Source: Clostridium sp. Ade.TY (lineage in GTDB: Bacteria > Bacillota > Clostridia > Clostridiales > Clostridiaceae). Taken from it: a stretch of 64,000 nucleotides of DNA. A program made the position numbers and the translations under genes. Position 1 is the stretch's first letter. Every line of letters begins with the position of its first letter. The notes under the pieces were generated by a model, which made no database searches, was not told the origin of the DNA, and was given only the letters and a program-made list of their open reading frames with translations. Where the stretch lies: assembly GCF_000498355.1 (NCBI RefSeq), contig NZ_AVSV01000028.1, forward strand, positions 1 through 64,000, read 5' to 3'. Positions 8,073 to 17,942 of the stretch are shown here, piece by piece.

Positions 8073-10604
8073 ATGGCAAATAAGAAAGACTTAAAACAAG
8101 ATAAATATAGTGCTAATAGCCAAGCTCCAAAAAATAAAAACTCTACAAAAAAGAAAATTTTTAAATGGATAGGCCTTAGTATATTATTTATAATGCTAGC
8201 CATAGCCGTAATAGGAGTTGGATATGTTGTAGCTGTTGTAAAAAATACTCCGCCTATAGATATCAATAAGGTCGTTAATGTTGACCAAACTCTGCAAACA
8301 TATGATAATAAGGGAAAATTCATGGCCTCTTTACATGGTAAAGAAGACTATCAAAAAATAGACTCAAAAGATATACCTAAAAATCTTAAAGATGCATTAG
8401 TTGCTATAGAAGATGAAAGATTTTATGAACATAGTGGTATTGATGTTAAAAGAATACTTGGTGCTGCTGTAAATGATGTTGTGTACGTAGTCACTGGAAA
8501 AGGCGGAATCCAAGGGGCATCTACATTAACTCAACAGTTAGTAAAAAATACTCTTTTAACTAACGAAAGATCTATTGAAAGAAAAGTTCGTGAAATGTAC
8601 CTTTCACTTCAAATTGAAAAGATGCTTTCAAAAGATGAAATACTAACAGCTTATCTTAACCACTTCCCTGTAGGTGGTATTGCATATGGTGCTCAAGCTG
8701 GTGCCAAAATGTATTTTGATAAAAATGCTAAAGATTTAAATCTTATAGAATGTGCTTATTTAGCTGGTGTTACTCAAGCACCAACAACTTATAGTGGTTA
8801 TACACAAAAAGACCCTTCTGTTTATATTAACAGAACTAAACTTGTGTTATCAAAAATGCTTGAACATAATTATATAACTCAGCAAGAATATGATAAGGCA
8901 ATAAAAGATTTAGATAATGGAAAACTTAAATTTAAAAAAGCAAAAGTAGACTACAGATTACCATATGAAGATTTCGTTTATGCATCTGTAGATCAAGTAA
9001 AAAAAGATTTAAAGAAAAAGTATAAATATAGTGATGAACAAGTTGAAAGTTTAATTCAAACTGGTGGACTTAAAGTTTACACAACAATGGATAGAAACTT
9101 ACAAAACTATACTCAAAAAGTACTAGATAATTATAATAATTATAATATTCCAGGATATGATAAGTTGGATAAGGACGGTGTTCCTTTACTTCAATCATCA
9201 GCTACTGTAACTGACTACAAAAATGGTGAAGTTCTAGCCTTAGTTGGAGGAAGAGGTAGTCAAGGTGCTCGTTCATTAAATAGAGCTTACAGTTCATTAA
9301 GATCAATTGGTTCTACTACAAAACCATTTACAGTATATGGACCTGCAATTGATACTAAAAAAGCTACTGCAGCAACTACAATTGATGACTCACCAATACC
9401 TTCATCAGTATATTCATATCAACCAAAAAATGCCGGCAACACTTACCAAGGTTTAATTCCTTTAAGAGAGTCTTTGAGAATCTCAAGTAATGTTGGTTCT
9501 GCATTAACTCAAAAAATGGTTGGAAATGAAACTTCACTTTCATATGGTGAAAAATTTGGAATAAAATATTCTGATGCTTCTAAAGGACCTTCAACTTATG
9601 CTCTAGGTCAATTTGCAAATAGTGCCCAAAACCCTGATGGTGGTAACACATTCATAATGGCATCTGCTGTTGGAACTTTTGGTAACAATGGTATTTATGT
9701 TGAACCTAGACTTTACACTAAAGTTGTTGATTCTAGTGGAAATATAATATTAGAAAGTAAGAAAGAAGATAAAAAAATACTTTCTCCTCAAGCTGCATAT
9801 ATAACATATGATATGATGAAGGGACCTTTAACTTACAATGCAACTTATGCTCAACTTGGAGCTATGCCTGCTGCTGGTAAGACAGGTACTACTACTGATA
9901 ATAAAGATTATTGGTTTGTTGGTTTAACTCCTCATCTTAGCGCAGCTGTTTGGGTTGGTTATGATAATCAAGCCGCTATAAAAGGTGGCGGATCTGGTGC
10001 TACTGCATCAAATCTTTGGGGAAAAATTATGAGAAAAGCCAATGAAGGTTTAAGTACTCAAGATATTAAAAAACCATCTGGTATTGTATCAGTTTCTGTA
10101 TGTAAAGACTCTGGATTACTTCCTACCGATCTTTGTAAAAATGATCCTAGAGGAAGTCAAGTTTATACAGAATTATTTATAGAAGGAACTCAGCCTTCAA
10201 GTTACTGTGAAACTCATGTAAGCGCTAAGGTTAATAGTGCTAATGGATTATTAGCTAATGACAATACACCACCTCAGTTAGTTACAACTAGAATTTTTAT
10301 AACAAAAGATTATAAAAACCCAGTAACTGCTGATTATAAATATATTCTTCCTACATCATACGACAATACAACATCTGCTCCAAAGGAAGAATCAAAGGAC
10401 AAAGATAAGGATAAAGACAAGGATAAAAATAAGGAAGATGAGAAGGATAAAAAACCTAATAACAATGAAAACTCATCAAAGCCTGATTCAAATACAAATA
10501 ATAATCAAACTACTGGAACTACTCCAGATAACAATAATAATTCACAAAACAATGGTAATAATCAAAATAATGGTAATAATGGTGACAAACCTGCAAATAA
10601 TTAA
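8073..10604 (+). CDS. class A penicillin-binding protein (PBP1A type)
   Basis: An 843-residue bifunctional peptidoglycan synthase. Order: cytoplasmic basic tail, membrane anchor about 32-56, GT51 glycosyltransferase domain with catalytic E113 in IEDERFYEHSG and GASTLTQQLVKN, then a transpeptidase domain with S414-T-T-K417, S471-S-N473 and K603-T-G. All three transpeptidase motifs are intact. The last 75 residues are a hydrophilic low-complexity tail rich first in Lys/Asp and then in Asn/Gly/Thr, typical of exposed C-terminal tails of clostridial PBP1 proteins. ATG start five bases after GGAGG. It forms a single-gene unit ending in a strong terminator. pbpA/ponA are the names usually used; the family is certain, the exact orthologue less so. 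Confidence 0.93.
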   Translation: MANKKDLKQDKYSANSQAPKNKNSTKKKIFKWIGLSILFIMLAIAVIGVGYVVAVVKNTPPIDINKVVNVDQTLQTYDNKGKFMASLHGKEDYQKIDSKDIPKNLKDALVAIEDERFYEHSGIDVKRILGAAVNDVVYVVTGKGGIQGASTLTQQLVKNTLLTNERSIERKVREMYLSLQIEKMLSKDEILTAYLNHFPVGGIAYGAQAGAKMYFDKNAKDLNLIECAYLAGVTQAPTTYSGYTQKDPSVYINRTKLVLSKMLEHNYITQQEYDKAIKDLDNGKLKFKKAKVDYRLPYEDFVYASVDQVKKDLKKKYKYSDEQVESLIQTGGLKVYTTMDRNLQNYTQKVLDNYNNYNIPGYDKLDKDGVPLLQSSATVTDYKNGEVLALVGGRGSQGARSLNRAYSSLRSIGSTTKPFTVYGPAIDTKKATAATTIDDSPIPSSVYSYQPKNAGNTYQGLIPLRESLRISSNVGSALTQKMVGNETSLSYGEKFGIKYSDASKGPSTYALGQFANSAQNPDGGNTFIMASAVGTFGNNGIYVEPRLYTKVVDSSGNIILESKKEDKKILSPQAAYITYDMMKGPLTYNATYAQLGAMPAAGKTGTTTDNKDYWFVGLTPHLSAAVWVGYDNQAAIKGGGSGATASNLWGKIMRKANEGLSTQDIKKPSGIVSVSVCKDSGLLPTDLCKNDPRGSQVYTELFIEGTQPSSYCETHVSAKVNSANGLLANDNTPPQLVTTRIFITKDYKNPVTADYKYILPTSYDNTTSAPKEESKDKDKDKDKDKNKEDEKDKKPNNNENSSKPDSNTNNNQTTGTTPDNNNNSQNNGNNQNNGNNGDKPANN

Positions 10605-10610
10605 TAGTTT

Positions 10611-10646
10611 TAATAAGCATCTAATCTTTAGATGCTTATTTTTTTA
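10611..10646 (+). terminator. terminator of the PBP gene
   Basis: Stem AATAAGCATCTAA / TTTAGATGCTTATT with a tiny loop, followed by a T run, directly after the PBP stop. The rest of 10647-10831 is AT-rich leader of the next gene with no other recognisable element. Confidence 0.88.
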
Positions 10647-10831
10647 ACATATATGAATTAATTCTTCCTATTTCTTGCAATCATACTCTATATTTATTTA
10701 TATTTATTTATTTTAGCTGATTATATAGCATTTTTTGAAGCTTTCCTATCATATTCTTGCATTTTATAAGTTTTTATTATACAATGTAATAAATGATTAT
10801 AATAGACATTACTTTAGAAGGGAGATTTTTA

Positions 10832-12235
10832 ATGAATTTACTTAATGATTTTATATTAAAATTTAATGACGTTTTGTGGACTTATATATTAATAGCCATG
10901 CTATTAGTTTTGGGGGTTTATTTTTCTTTTAAAACAAAATTTGTACAATTCAGGTACATAAAAGAAATGTTTAGACTTCTTGGTGATGGATTTTCAGCAG
11001 ATAAGAAAAAAGGTAGTATTTCATCATTCCAAGCATTCTGTATTAGTACAGCTTCAAGAGTTGGTACTGGAAACTTAGCTGGTATTGCTATTGCTATTTC
11101 AATTGGAGGTCCTGGTGCTATATTCTGGATGTGGCTTATTGCACTTATAGGTGCTGCATCAAGTTTTGTTGAATCTACTCTTGCTCAAATATATAAAGAA
11201 AAGGCAGAAGATGGATCATTTAGAGGTGGCCCAGCGTACTATATGCAAAAAGGATTAAATAAAAGATGGATGGGAGTTATATTTTCAATACTTATAACTA
11301 TAGCATTCGGTTTAATCTTTAACTCTGTACAATCAAATACTATAACATTAGCATTTAAAGATGCTTTTGGCGTAGATAGATTAATAGTCGGTATTATATT
11401 AACTTTAATTACTCTATTTGTAATTTTTGGTGGAGTTCATAGAGTTGCTAAGGTATCAGAAGTTATTGTTCCTATAATGGCTTTAGCATATATTGCTGTT
11501 GCTCTATTTATATTAATAACAAATATAACTGAAGTGCCTTCTATATTAAAATTAATAATAGAAAATGCCTTTGGATTTAAAGAATTTGTCGGTGGTACAC
11601 TTGGTGGTGCTTTACTTATGGGTATTAAAAGAGGTCTTTTCTCAAATGAAGCTGGTATGGGTAGTGCTCCAAATGCAGCTGCAACAGCAGATGTAACTCA
11701 CCCTGTAAAGCAAGGCCTTATTCAAACTTTAGGAGTATTTACAGATACTATTATAATTTGTAGCTGTACTGCTTTTATAATACTTTTATCAGGTGTTAAT
11801 TACTTAGATAAATCGGTTACTGGAATACAACTTACTCAAAGAGCTTTAAGTGCTCAAGTTGGACCATGGGGAAATACTTTTATAGCAATATGTATACTTC
11901 TTTTTGCTTTTAGTTCAATTGTTGGTAACTACTACTACGGAGAATCCAACATAGAATTCTTAAGTAAAAATAAAATAGTCCTATATGTATATAGATTTTT
12001 AGTTGTTGGTATGGTATTATTCGGATCAATAGCTGAAATAGATATAGTTTGGAATTTAGCTGATGTATTTATGGGACTTATGGCAATTACAAACTTAATA
12101 GCAATTACATTGCTTAGTAAGCAAGCTTTCTTAGCATTAAAAGATTATCAAGATCAAAAAAGATCTGGCATAAAAGAACCTTTATTTAGAGCTTCAAGTA
12201 TACCAGGCTTAAAAAATGTTACTGAGTGGAAATAA
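10832..12235 (+). CDS. sodium:alanine/glycine symporter (AGCS family)
   Basis: A 467-residue polytopic transporter of the alanine or glycine:cation symporter family (BasC/LeuT fold, about 11 helices). Family blocks seen: STASRVGTGNLAGIAIAIS (the unwound TM1 substrate site), GPGAIFWMWLIALIGAASSF, GGPAYYMQKGL and RGLFSNEAGMGSAPNAAA. It imports a small neutral amino acid with Na+. The start is ATG 10832 after AAGGGAG; an in-frame ATG at 10793 lacks a ribosome site. Unlike the second AGCS gene at 20.7-22.0 kb, no glycine riboswitch precedes it, so the two paralogues are probably regulated differently and may prefer different amino acids. Confidence 0.92.
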   Translation: MNLLNDFILKFNDVLWTYILIAMLLVLGVYFSFKTKFVQFRYIKEMFRLLGDGFSADKKKGSISSFQAFCISTASRVGTGNLAGIAIAISIGGPGAIFWMWLIALIGAASSFVESTLAQIYKEKAEDGSFRGGPAYYMQKGLNKRWMGVIFSILITIAFGLIFNSVQSNTITLAFKDAFGVDRLIVGIILTLITLFVIFGGVHRVAKVSEVIVPIMALAYIAVALFILITNITEVPSILKLIIENAFGFKEFVGGTLGGALLMGIKRGLFSNEAGMGSAPNAAATADVTHPVKQGLIQTLGVFTDTIIICSCTAFIILLSGVNYLDKSVTGIQLTQRALSAQVGPWGNTFIAICILLFAFSSIVGNYYYGESNIEFLSKNKIVLYVYRFLVVGMVLFGSIAEIDIVWNLADVFMGLMAITNLIAITLLSKQAFLALKDYQDQKRSGIKEPLFRASSIPGLKNVTEWK

Positions 12236-12266
12236 TAAAAAGCAGATCTAATGATCTGCTTTTTTC
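12236..12266. terminator. bidirectional terminator
   Basis: Perfect 10-bp stem AAAGCAGATC / GATCTGCTTT with a TAAT loop and flanking A/T tracts, between the convergent symporter and PepSY-protein genes. Confidence 0.88.
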
Positions 12267-13086
12267 ATTTAACTTTTATTTTTTCAATTATATTGTTTGT
12301 ACTATTTATTATTTCACCTGAATTTGATGATACACAAATTACCTTATTTGAATTATCATTTAAAACTTCTACAACATAAGCTAATTCTAACTTATCACTG
12401 TTTTTATCATTACAAAAAGCTAAATATGGTTTTCCTTTTAACTTTCCATTCTTCTCTATTTTATTAAAAGATTCTAATGCTATTTTTTCTGCCTCTTCCC
12501 CTGAAATATTTATTCTTATATCCTTATGTTTACTACTTTTTGTTCTATTTATATATCCTTGAAGTTTTCCATTATTTTTATTTATATTTAAAATAACGTC
12601 TTCTGATAAATATGGATATCCATCTTCATATTTTGAAAATATAACAGAATAAAAATCTGAATCTTTATTTGTATTATTCTTGTCCAATTCTTTTATCTTA
12701 TAACTATTTCCATCTATTTTTTTAATATATTTTTCAGCAAGTTTAGCGCTTTCATCTAAAGTTATATTAATTACCTTTCCTGTTTCACTTTTATCAACAA
12801 AGCTTATAACTTTATTTTCATTATTAAGTTCTAACATATAAAAATCACTAGTCAATACATAAATCTCATCATTATTTTTACTATCATGTCTTTTTTCTAT
12901 ATTAAATTTTAGTTTATCATTATTTGATTCAATGATATTGTTTTCTTTTAAAGTCTCCACAAACTTATTTCCATATTCCACTTGCTTACTACCTTGCCCG
13001 TGAAAAATATGTAAAATTAATGGAATAATTAATAACAACAAAATTATCAGTATTAAACAAATCCATTTTCCCTTGATATACCTCAT
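12265..13086 (-). CDS. membrane-anchored PepSY/YcdB-domain protein (YpeB-like)
   Basis: A 273-residue protein with one N-terminal membrane helix (about 9-28, very Leu/Ile-rich) and an extracytoplasmic region with two PepSY/YcdB-like repeats. Each shows the pattern helix-strand-strand with NITLDESAKLAEKYI (about 118-132) and NISGEEAEKIALESF (about 193-207), followed by strand text such as YPYLSEDVILNINKNNGKL. PepSY domains are often inhibitory or chaperone-like partners of peptidases or spore-lytic enzymes (YpeB with SleB). No sleB gene is adjacent, so the partner is unknown. The ATG has AGTGGGGGAAAA upstream. Not a close match to full-length YpeB, which is longer; I call family only. Confidence 0.65.
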   Translation of the reverse strand: MRYIKGKWICLILIILLLLIIPLILHIFHGQGSKQVEYGNKFVETLKENNIIESNNDKLKFNIEKRHDSKNNDEIYVLTSDFYMLELNNENKVISFVDKSETGKVINITLDESAKLAEKYIKKIDGNSYKIKELDKNNTNKDSDFYSVIFSKYEDGYPYLSEDVILNINKNNGKLQGYINRTKSSKHKDIRINISGEEAEKIALESFNKIEKNGKLKGKPYLAFCNDKNSDKLELAYVVEVLNDNSNKVICVSSNSGEIINSTNNIIEKIKVK

Positions 13087-13265
13087 TTTTCCCCCACTAC
13101 CTTTTTTTTATTTTATATAATTATTTTACACCATAGTTATTGTTTTGAAAATATATTACTTACCTTTGTAAACATTGTTATAATTATCCTAAAAATCTAA
13201 ATTATAAAGTTTTTTTATAGTATAATTAAGATAATAAAATTATCAAATTTTAGGAGGTTATGTAT

Positions 13266-13640
13266 ATGAGTTTATCAAAATTAATCGAACAAAAAAGAAG
13301 AGAAAAAGTTAGACAATCTCAAAAGAAAACAGCTAAAACTTTAGCAACAGGAGTTGCAGTTGGAGCATTAGCAGGAGCTTTAAGCGGAGTTTTATTTGCT
13401 CCAAAATCAGGTAAAGAAACTAGAAATAATTTAAAAGATACTGCTAAAGATGTTAATGAAAAAGTAAAAGTAGCAGCTAATAAAGCTACAAATACTTGTA
13501 AAGAAAATGTATTAGAAGCTAAATCTAAAATAAAAGAATATTTAAACAATAAAAATATTAAAGAATCACCATCTAAAGAAGATGAAGAACATTTAATAGA
13601 TGAAACTAAAGAAGAAACAAATTCAGAGGTTAATAACTAA
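13266..13640 (+). CDS. YtxH domain protein
   Basis: A 124-residue protein with the YtxH signature: a small glycine/alanine membrane stretch GVAVGALAGALSGVLFAPKS followed by GKETR (residues about 27-52), then a charged amphipathic helix rich in Lys/Glu that probably forms a coiled coil. YtxH proteins are small membrane-associated stress proteins of unknown biochemical role. The start is ATG 13266, eight bases after AGGAGG; the ATG at 13260 is too close to that site. Its stop overlaps the start of the DUF948-like gene, and such pairs are common in Firmicutes, so they probably act together at the membrane. Confidence 0.85.
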   Translation: MSLSKLIEQKRREKVRQSQKKTAKTLATGVAVGALAGALSGVLFAPKSGKETRNNLKDTAKDVNEKVKVAANKATNTCKENVLEAKSKIKEYLNNKNIKESPSKEDEEHLIDETKEETNSEVNN

Positions 13641-13960
13641 TGTATATTAATTTAATTGATTTATTTTGGATAATTATTGGTATTTTAGGCGTTGTTGCTT
13701 TAGTTTTTTTAGTAATTTGTCTAACAAAATTATCTACTATTTTAACTAAAGTAGATACTATTTTAACTAATAACAAAAAAAATATAAATGATACTCTAAC
13801 TAATGTAAGAGATATTTCAGATAATGCAAAGGATATTACTGATGTTGCAACTGAAGCAACTGCTGATGTAATTGTTGCAAAAGAAAATATTCAAGGACAT
13901 TTAGAAACAATAAAAGATATTACAAGCATTGTTTCTGGAGTATTTTTAAAAAACAAGTAG
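13640..13960 (+). CDS. DUF948-like membrane protein
   Basis: A 106-residue protein with one N-terminal membrane helix (about 7-29) followed by a long helical region with heptad-like Ile/Leu/Val spacing (TILTKVDTILTNNKKNINDT and onward). This matches the DUF948 family that is usually paired with YtxH. The start ATG shares its A with the stop codon of the YtxH gene, and GAGGT lies ten bases upstream, so translation is coupled. Function is unknown; a membrane-tethered coiled coil is the visible architecture. The unit ends in a strong terminator. Confidence 0.78.
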   Translation: MYINLIDLFWIIIGILGVVALVFLVICLTKLSTILTKVDTILTNNKKNINDTLTNVRDISDNAKDITDVATEATADVIVAKENIQGHLETIKDITSIVSGVFLKNK

Positions 13961-13987
13961 GAAAAATAATTTCCTACTTGTTTTTTA
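13950..13987. terminator. bidirectional terminator
   Basis: Stem AACAAGTAGGAAA / TTTCCTACTTGTT with an AATAA-like loop and T/A tracts on both sides, between convergent genes. Confidence 0.9.
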
Positions 13988-15059
13988 ATCCTATATTAGA
14001 TGCTAATTTTTCTTCTAAATCATTACCACCTATTTTTTTTATTAAATTTAAATAAAGCTCTAAATTTCCCATTATATTTGTACTCAACATTATTTTTCCA
14101 TTGTCTGTATAATTTCTTTTTACTAATCTAAATTCGTTTTTTTCTATATCTAATCCTTCTATCCAATCACCATAAGGAACTAAAACCCCTTTTAATTCTT
14201 TACAATTAGCTAGATAATAAATCCCCTCATTCATAGCACATATAAAATCACACTCTTTATAATATTTCAATATATAACTTATTATTTTTTCTTTATTGTT
14301 TTCATTTATTATTTTATTTCCACCTGGTATTATAAGTATATTAGGCTTTATATTATTCTCACTTATATGAAGCTTTATATTTTTACTAATATTTATATTA
14401 TTATCAACTTCTATTCCAAATACATTAAACATTTTTCTACCAATTATTCTATTGGCTTTTAAAAACAAATCTTCTGCCATAGAATAATCTAACATGTTCA
14501 TATTTTCAATCATTAATATTCCTATATTAGTATTTTTACTTTTATCAAAATTTAAAAAGTCAGATTTATTAATTCTAACGGTTGTATTATTTCCAAACTT
14601 TCTAACTTCTTCAAAACCTAGCTTTTGGGCTACCCTTTCACCTTCTATAGTTGATATTTTATCCATAAGCATGTCCCCGCCAAATTCAGTAAAATAATAT
14701 TCTAGGAGCAATCTAACAGCCTCTTCTCCATATCCATTATTTCTATAATCATAATGTATCTTTACATTAAATCTTGCAATTTTTGTTGCAGAATCATATC
14801 CATGAAAACTAACTTCTCCTACTGGGTCATCATTATTATCATATACTAAACAATAAAAATTCTTTCCATCAGTTGGGTTAACCATCTTTTTATAAAACAT
14901 ATCCCACTTTTCTTCAGTAAAATAAAAAACTCCACCAATATCTTTCATAGTCTGTTTATGAGACCAAAGTTCTTTAACAAATTCTAATTCATTGTATTCA
15001 GGCTGTTTTATATATACCTTTTTACCATTCCTTCTATATAATCCGTCTCTTAGTTTCAT
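13974..15059 (-). CDS. GNAT acetyltransferase fused to DJ-1/PfpI-like domain
   Basis: A 361-residue two-domain protein. Residues 1-170 are a GNAT acetyltransferase of the RimJ/RimL type, with the acetyl-CoA loop in YDYRNNGYGEEAVRLLL (103-119). Residues 177-361 resemble the DJ-1/PfpI (class I glutamine amidotransferase-like) domain of AraC-type regulators: NIGILMIENMNMLDYSMAED, ILIIPGG (241-247) and DFICAMNEGIYYLA with C274 at the usual nucleophile position. I know no standard protein with this order, and the substrate is not predictable. Start ATG 15059 lies six bases after AAAGGTG; the in-frame GTG at 15068 is part of that ribosome site. It stands alone and faces away from the polyamine operon. 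Confidence 0.7.
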   Translation of the reverse strand: MKLRDGLYRRNGKKVYIKQPEYNELEFVKELWSHKQTMKDIGGVFYFTEEKWDMFYKKMVNPTDGKNFYCLVYDNNDDPVGEVSFHGYDSATKIARFNVKIHYDYRNNGYGEEAVRLLLEYYFTEFGGDMLMDKISTIEGERVAQKLGFEEVRKFGNNTTVRINKSDFLNFDKSKNTNIGILMIENMNMLDYSMAEDLFLKANRIIGRKMFNVFGIEVDNNINISKNIKLHISENNIKPNILIIPGGNKIINENNKEKIISYILKYYKECDFICAMNEGIYYLANCKELKGVLVPYGDWIEGLDIEKNEFRLVKRNYTDNGKIMLSTNIMGNLELYLNLIKKIGGNDLEEKLASNIGLKNK

Positions 15060-15374
15060 TGTAATCACCTTTATCTAAAAATTCACCCTTCTCCATTTAT
15101 AGAACAATACTCATTTTACCTTATTATATCAAATTTTTAACACTTTTTCGTATATTAATAAATTTTTTATTATTTTATATAAATGTCTCACTTTATTATT
15201 TTTTTAGAAAATGACATTATAACAAGTTTTTTAATATATCAATATAAATTCTCTATCTTAGTATTTCTAAACTTTTCTTACCTTTTTATTAAACTTTTTT
15301 TCAAAATATATCCTCTATCCTTTTATTATCAATGAATTTAAAGAAAAATTTTTTTTATTTTTTTATCAAATATA

Positions 15375-15445
15375 TTGATTTTTGAATATATAATAATTAT
15401 AATAATTCTTGTTTGTTTAGTAATTTTAAACTTTATGTTTAGTAA
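15375..15445 (+). promoter_or_regulatory. promoter and direct-repeat operator of the regulator-potABCD operon
   Basis: TTGATT (15375-15380), a 17-bp spacer and TATAAT (15398-15403) form a near-consensus sigma-A promoter. Just downstream two copies of GTTTAGTAA (15415-15423 and 15437-15445) lie 22 bp apart, two helical turns, in the 5' leader. That position suits an operator for the helix-turn-helix regulator encoded next. The remaining 15060-15374 is very AT-rich non-coding sequence with no open frame or further element I can support. Confidence 0.55.
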
Positions 15446-15480
15446 AAGTTATATTTTAAAACAGAAATGTGGTGTGAAAA

Positions 15481-16020
15481 ATGGAAATAGGCGATAAAAT
15501 CAGAAGTCTTAGAATAGCTAAAGGTCTCACACAAGAAGAACTAGCTAATAGATGCGAATTATCTAAAGGATTTATATCTCAAGTTGAAAATGATTTAACT
15601 TCCCCATCTATTGCTACATTAGTTGATATTTTAGAAATACTTGGAACTAATTTAACAGAGTTCTTTAGTGAAAAAGGTGAAGAAAGAATAACCTACAAAA
15701 GTGATGACATGTTTGAAACAGAAGATGAAGATTTAAAATACAGTTTAAAATGGTTAGTACCTAGTGCTCAAAAAAATGACATGGAGCCAATAATGCTAAC
15801 TTTAGAGCCAGATGGCAGATACATAGAGGAAGAACCTCACGAGGGAGAAGAGTTTGGATTTGTTCTAAATGGAAGTGTAATTTTACATTTAGGCGAAAAA
15901 AGATATAAGGTGAAAAAAGGTGAAAGCTTTTATTTTAAACCTAAATTAAACCATTATCTTTCAAATCCAGGTAAAACAACTGCAAAGGTTATTTGGATAA
16001 GTACTCCCCCATCATTTTAA
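15481..16020 (+). CDS. XRE-cupin transcriptional regulator (polyamine operon)
   Basis: A 179-residue regulator with an N-terminal XRE helix-turn-helix (about 5-60; LTQEELANRCELSKGFISQV) and a C-terminal cupin (about 105-175; EEPHEGEEFGFVLNGSVILH). The layout is that of PuuR-like regulators, in which the cupin senses a small ligand. It lies 37 bases before potA on the same strand, with no terminator between, so it most likely regulates the polyamine uptake operon and itself through the direct repeats in its leader; this is inference from position. ATG start follows a weak GTGGTG ribosome site. Confidence 0.88.
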   Translation: MEIGDKIRSLRIAKGLTQEELANRCELSKGFISQVENDLTSPSIATLVDILEILGTNLTEFFSEKGEERITYKSDDMFETEDEDLKYSLKWLVPSAQKNDMEPIMLTLEPDGRYIEEEPHEGEEFGFVLNGSVILHLGEKRYKVKKGESFYFKPKLNHYLSNPGKTTAKVIWISTPPSF

Positions 16021-16057
16021 ATTATTTATTAAGACTATATAGAAAGAGGTGTTTATT

Positions 16058-17113
16058 GTGAAAGATAACATTCTAGAATTGAAAGGTATAAGCAAAAAAT
16101 ACGAGGATAATGAGGTTCTAAAGAAACTTGATCTTAATATAAAGAAAAATGAATTTTTAACACTTTTAGGTCCTAGTGGTTGTGGTAAGACTACTACACT
16201 AAAAATAATTGCGGGATTTGAAACAGCTGATAGTGGAAAGGTTATTTTTGATGACAAAGATATGGCAAGCCTTCCATCATATAAGAGACCTGTAAATACA
16301 GTGTTTCAAAAATATGCTTTATTTCCTCATATGAATGTTTTTGACAATATAGCATTTGGTTTAAAAATCAAAAAACTTCCAAAAGATGAGATAAAAGAAA
16401 AAGTTACTGAAATGCTTAAATTAGTTGCACTTAGTGGCTTTGAAAATAGAAAGATTGACTCCCTAAGTGGTGGACAACAACAAAGAGTTGCAATAGCAAG
16501 AGCATTAGTTAATGAACCTGAAGTTTTACTTCTTGATGAGCCTTTAGGTGCATTAGACTTAAAACTTAGAAAAGAAATGCAAATAGAACTTAAAAAAATA
16601 CAACAAAGACTTGGAATTACATTTATATTTGTAACTCACGATCAAGAAGAGGCTCTTACAATGTCAGATACTATTGTTGTAATGAATAAGGGTGTTATTC
16701 AACAAATGGGAACACCTCAAGATATATATAACGAACCTGCTAATGCATTCGTTGCTGACTTTATAGGTGAAAGTAATATAGTTGATGGAATTATGATTTG
16801 TGATTATAAAACTGAATTCTTAGGAAAAGTATTTGAAAGCGTTGACTTTGGATTTAATAAAAATGAAGAAGTTGATATAGTTATAAGACCTGAAGATATA
16901 AAAATGGTTAAAGCTTCAGAAGGTATGCTTAAAGCTAAAGTTATATCAGTTATTTTTAAAGGGGTTCATTACGAAATAGAAATTGAAGTTGAAAATTGTA
17001 ATGATAAATGGATTATTCATAATACAAAATCTGCTGAAGTTGGATCAATTATCGGAATCGATATATATCCTGAAGATATTCACGTAATGAAAAAGGTGAG
17101 AGAATATGAATAA
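16058..17113 (+). CDS. potA: spermidine/putrescine ABC transporter ATPase PotA
   Basis: A 351-residue ABC ATPase of the polyamine importer. Walker [10 protein letters not shown] (about 38-46), Q-loop at [12 protein letters not shown], signature LSGGQQQR, Walker [14 protein letters not shown] and the switch histidine in [11 protein letters not shown] are all present. The C-terminal 110 residues form the TOBE/regulatory domain typical of PotA ([15 protein letters not shown]). It is cytoplasmic and drives PotB/PotC. GTG start at 16058, six bases after AAAGAGGTG; the GTG at 16049 is within that site. Its last codons overlap potB. Confidence 0.95.
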   Translation: MKDNILELKGISKKYEDNEVLKKLDLNIKKNEFLTLLGPSGCGKTTTLKIIAGFETADSGKVIFDDKDMASLPSYKRPVNTVFQKYALFPHMNVFDNIAFGLKIKKLPKDEIKEKVTEMLKLVALSGFENRKIDSLSGGQQQRVAIARALVNEPEVLLLDEPLGALDLKLRKEMQIELKKIQQRLGITFIFVTHDQEEALTMSDTIVVMNKGVIQQMGTPQDIYNEPANAFVADFIGESNIVDGIMICDYKTEFLGKVFESVDFGFNKNEEVDIVIRPEDIKMVKASEGMLKAKVISVIFKGVHYEIEIEVENCNDKWIIHNTKSAEVGSIIGIDIYPEDIHVMKKVREYE

Positions 17114-17942
17114 AAGAAGTAAATTAGCAGCTTATCCTTATATAGTATGGAGCGCATTATTCATAATTGTTCCTTTACTTATGATTTTATTTTTTAGTTT
17201 AACTATAGATACAGGTTCTGGATATAAATTTTCACTTGAAAATTTTGAAAGATTAATTAACCCTATATATATTAGAATATTTGGGCGTTCAATGTATTTA
17301 GCATTTATTTCTACAGTATTATGTTTAGCCATAGGTTATCCTGTTGCTTATATAATATCAAAAATGCCTGAATCAAAAAGAAATTTAGTAATAATGTTAT
17401 TTATTCTTCCTATGTGGATGAATTTCTTACTTAGAACTTATGCTTGGATGCCTATATTAAGTAGAAATGGTATAGTAAATAATTTTTTAGGCTTATTTGG
17501 AATAGAGCCAATTCAATTTTTGTATACTAATGGTGCTATTTTACTTGGTATGGTTTATAACTTCTTACCATTTATGATATTACCAATATATACAGTATTA
17601 TCTAAGCTTGATCAAAACTTAATAAATGCTGCAGCTGACCTTGGCGCAAATAAAAAACAAATCTTCACTAAAGTAATATTACCTTTAAGTATGCCAGGTA
17701 TAATTTCTGGAATAACTATGGTATTTATGCCAGCAGTTTCTACTTTCGTTATTCCTAGATTACTTGGTGGCGGAAAAGATATGCTAATTGGTAATGTTAT
17801 AGAACAACAATTTACAACATTAAGTGATTGGCATTTTGGATCAGCCCTTGCAATTATACTTATGATCTTAATATTAATATCAATGGCTTTAATGTCTAAA
17901 TTTGACGGTGAAGAAGCTGAAGGCGGTGGTCGTTTATGGTAA
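17106..17942 (+). CDS. potB: spermidine/putrescine ABC transporter permease PotB
   Basis: A 278-residue integral membrane permease with six predicted helices and the EAA loop that contacts PotA ([20 protein letters not shown], about 176-195). This is the first of two permeases of the polyamine importer. The ATG start follows AAAGGTGAG and lies eight bases inside the end of potA; its own end overlaps potC by seven bases, so the operon is tightly coupled. All features are normal for the family. Confidence 0.94.
   Translation: MNKRSKLAAYPYIVWSALFIIVPLLMILFFSLTIDTGSGYKFSLENFERLINPIYIRIFGRSMYLAFISTVLCLAIGYPVAYIISKMPESKRNLVIMLFILPMWMNFLLRTYAWMPILSRNGIVNNFLGLFGIEPIQFLYTNGAILLGMVYNFLPFMILPIYTVLSKLDQNLINAAADLGANKKQIFTKVILPLSMPGIISGITMVFMPAVSTFVIPRLLGGGKDMLIGNVIEQQFTTLSDWHFGSALAIILMILILISMALMSKFDGEEAEGGGRLW

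Noticed and set aside
10438..10647. Open frame in the PBP tail region
   Set aside because: It is the shifted reading of the low-complexity Lys/Asp/Asn codons in the PBP C-terminus.
15180..15220. Six-base inverted repeat AATGTC / GACATT in the gap before the polyamine operon
   Set aside because: Too short and too far apart to stand out in such AT-rich DNA.
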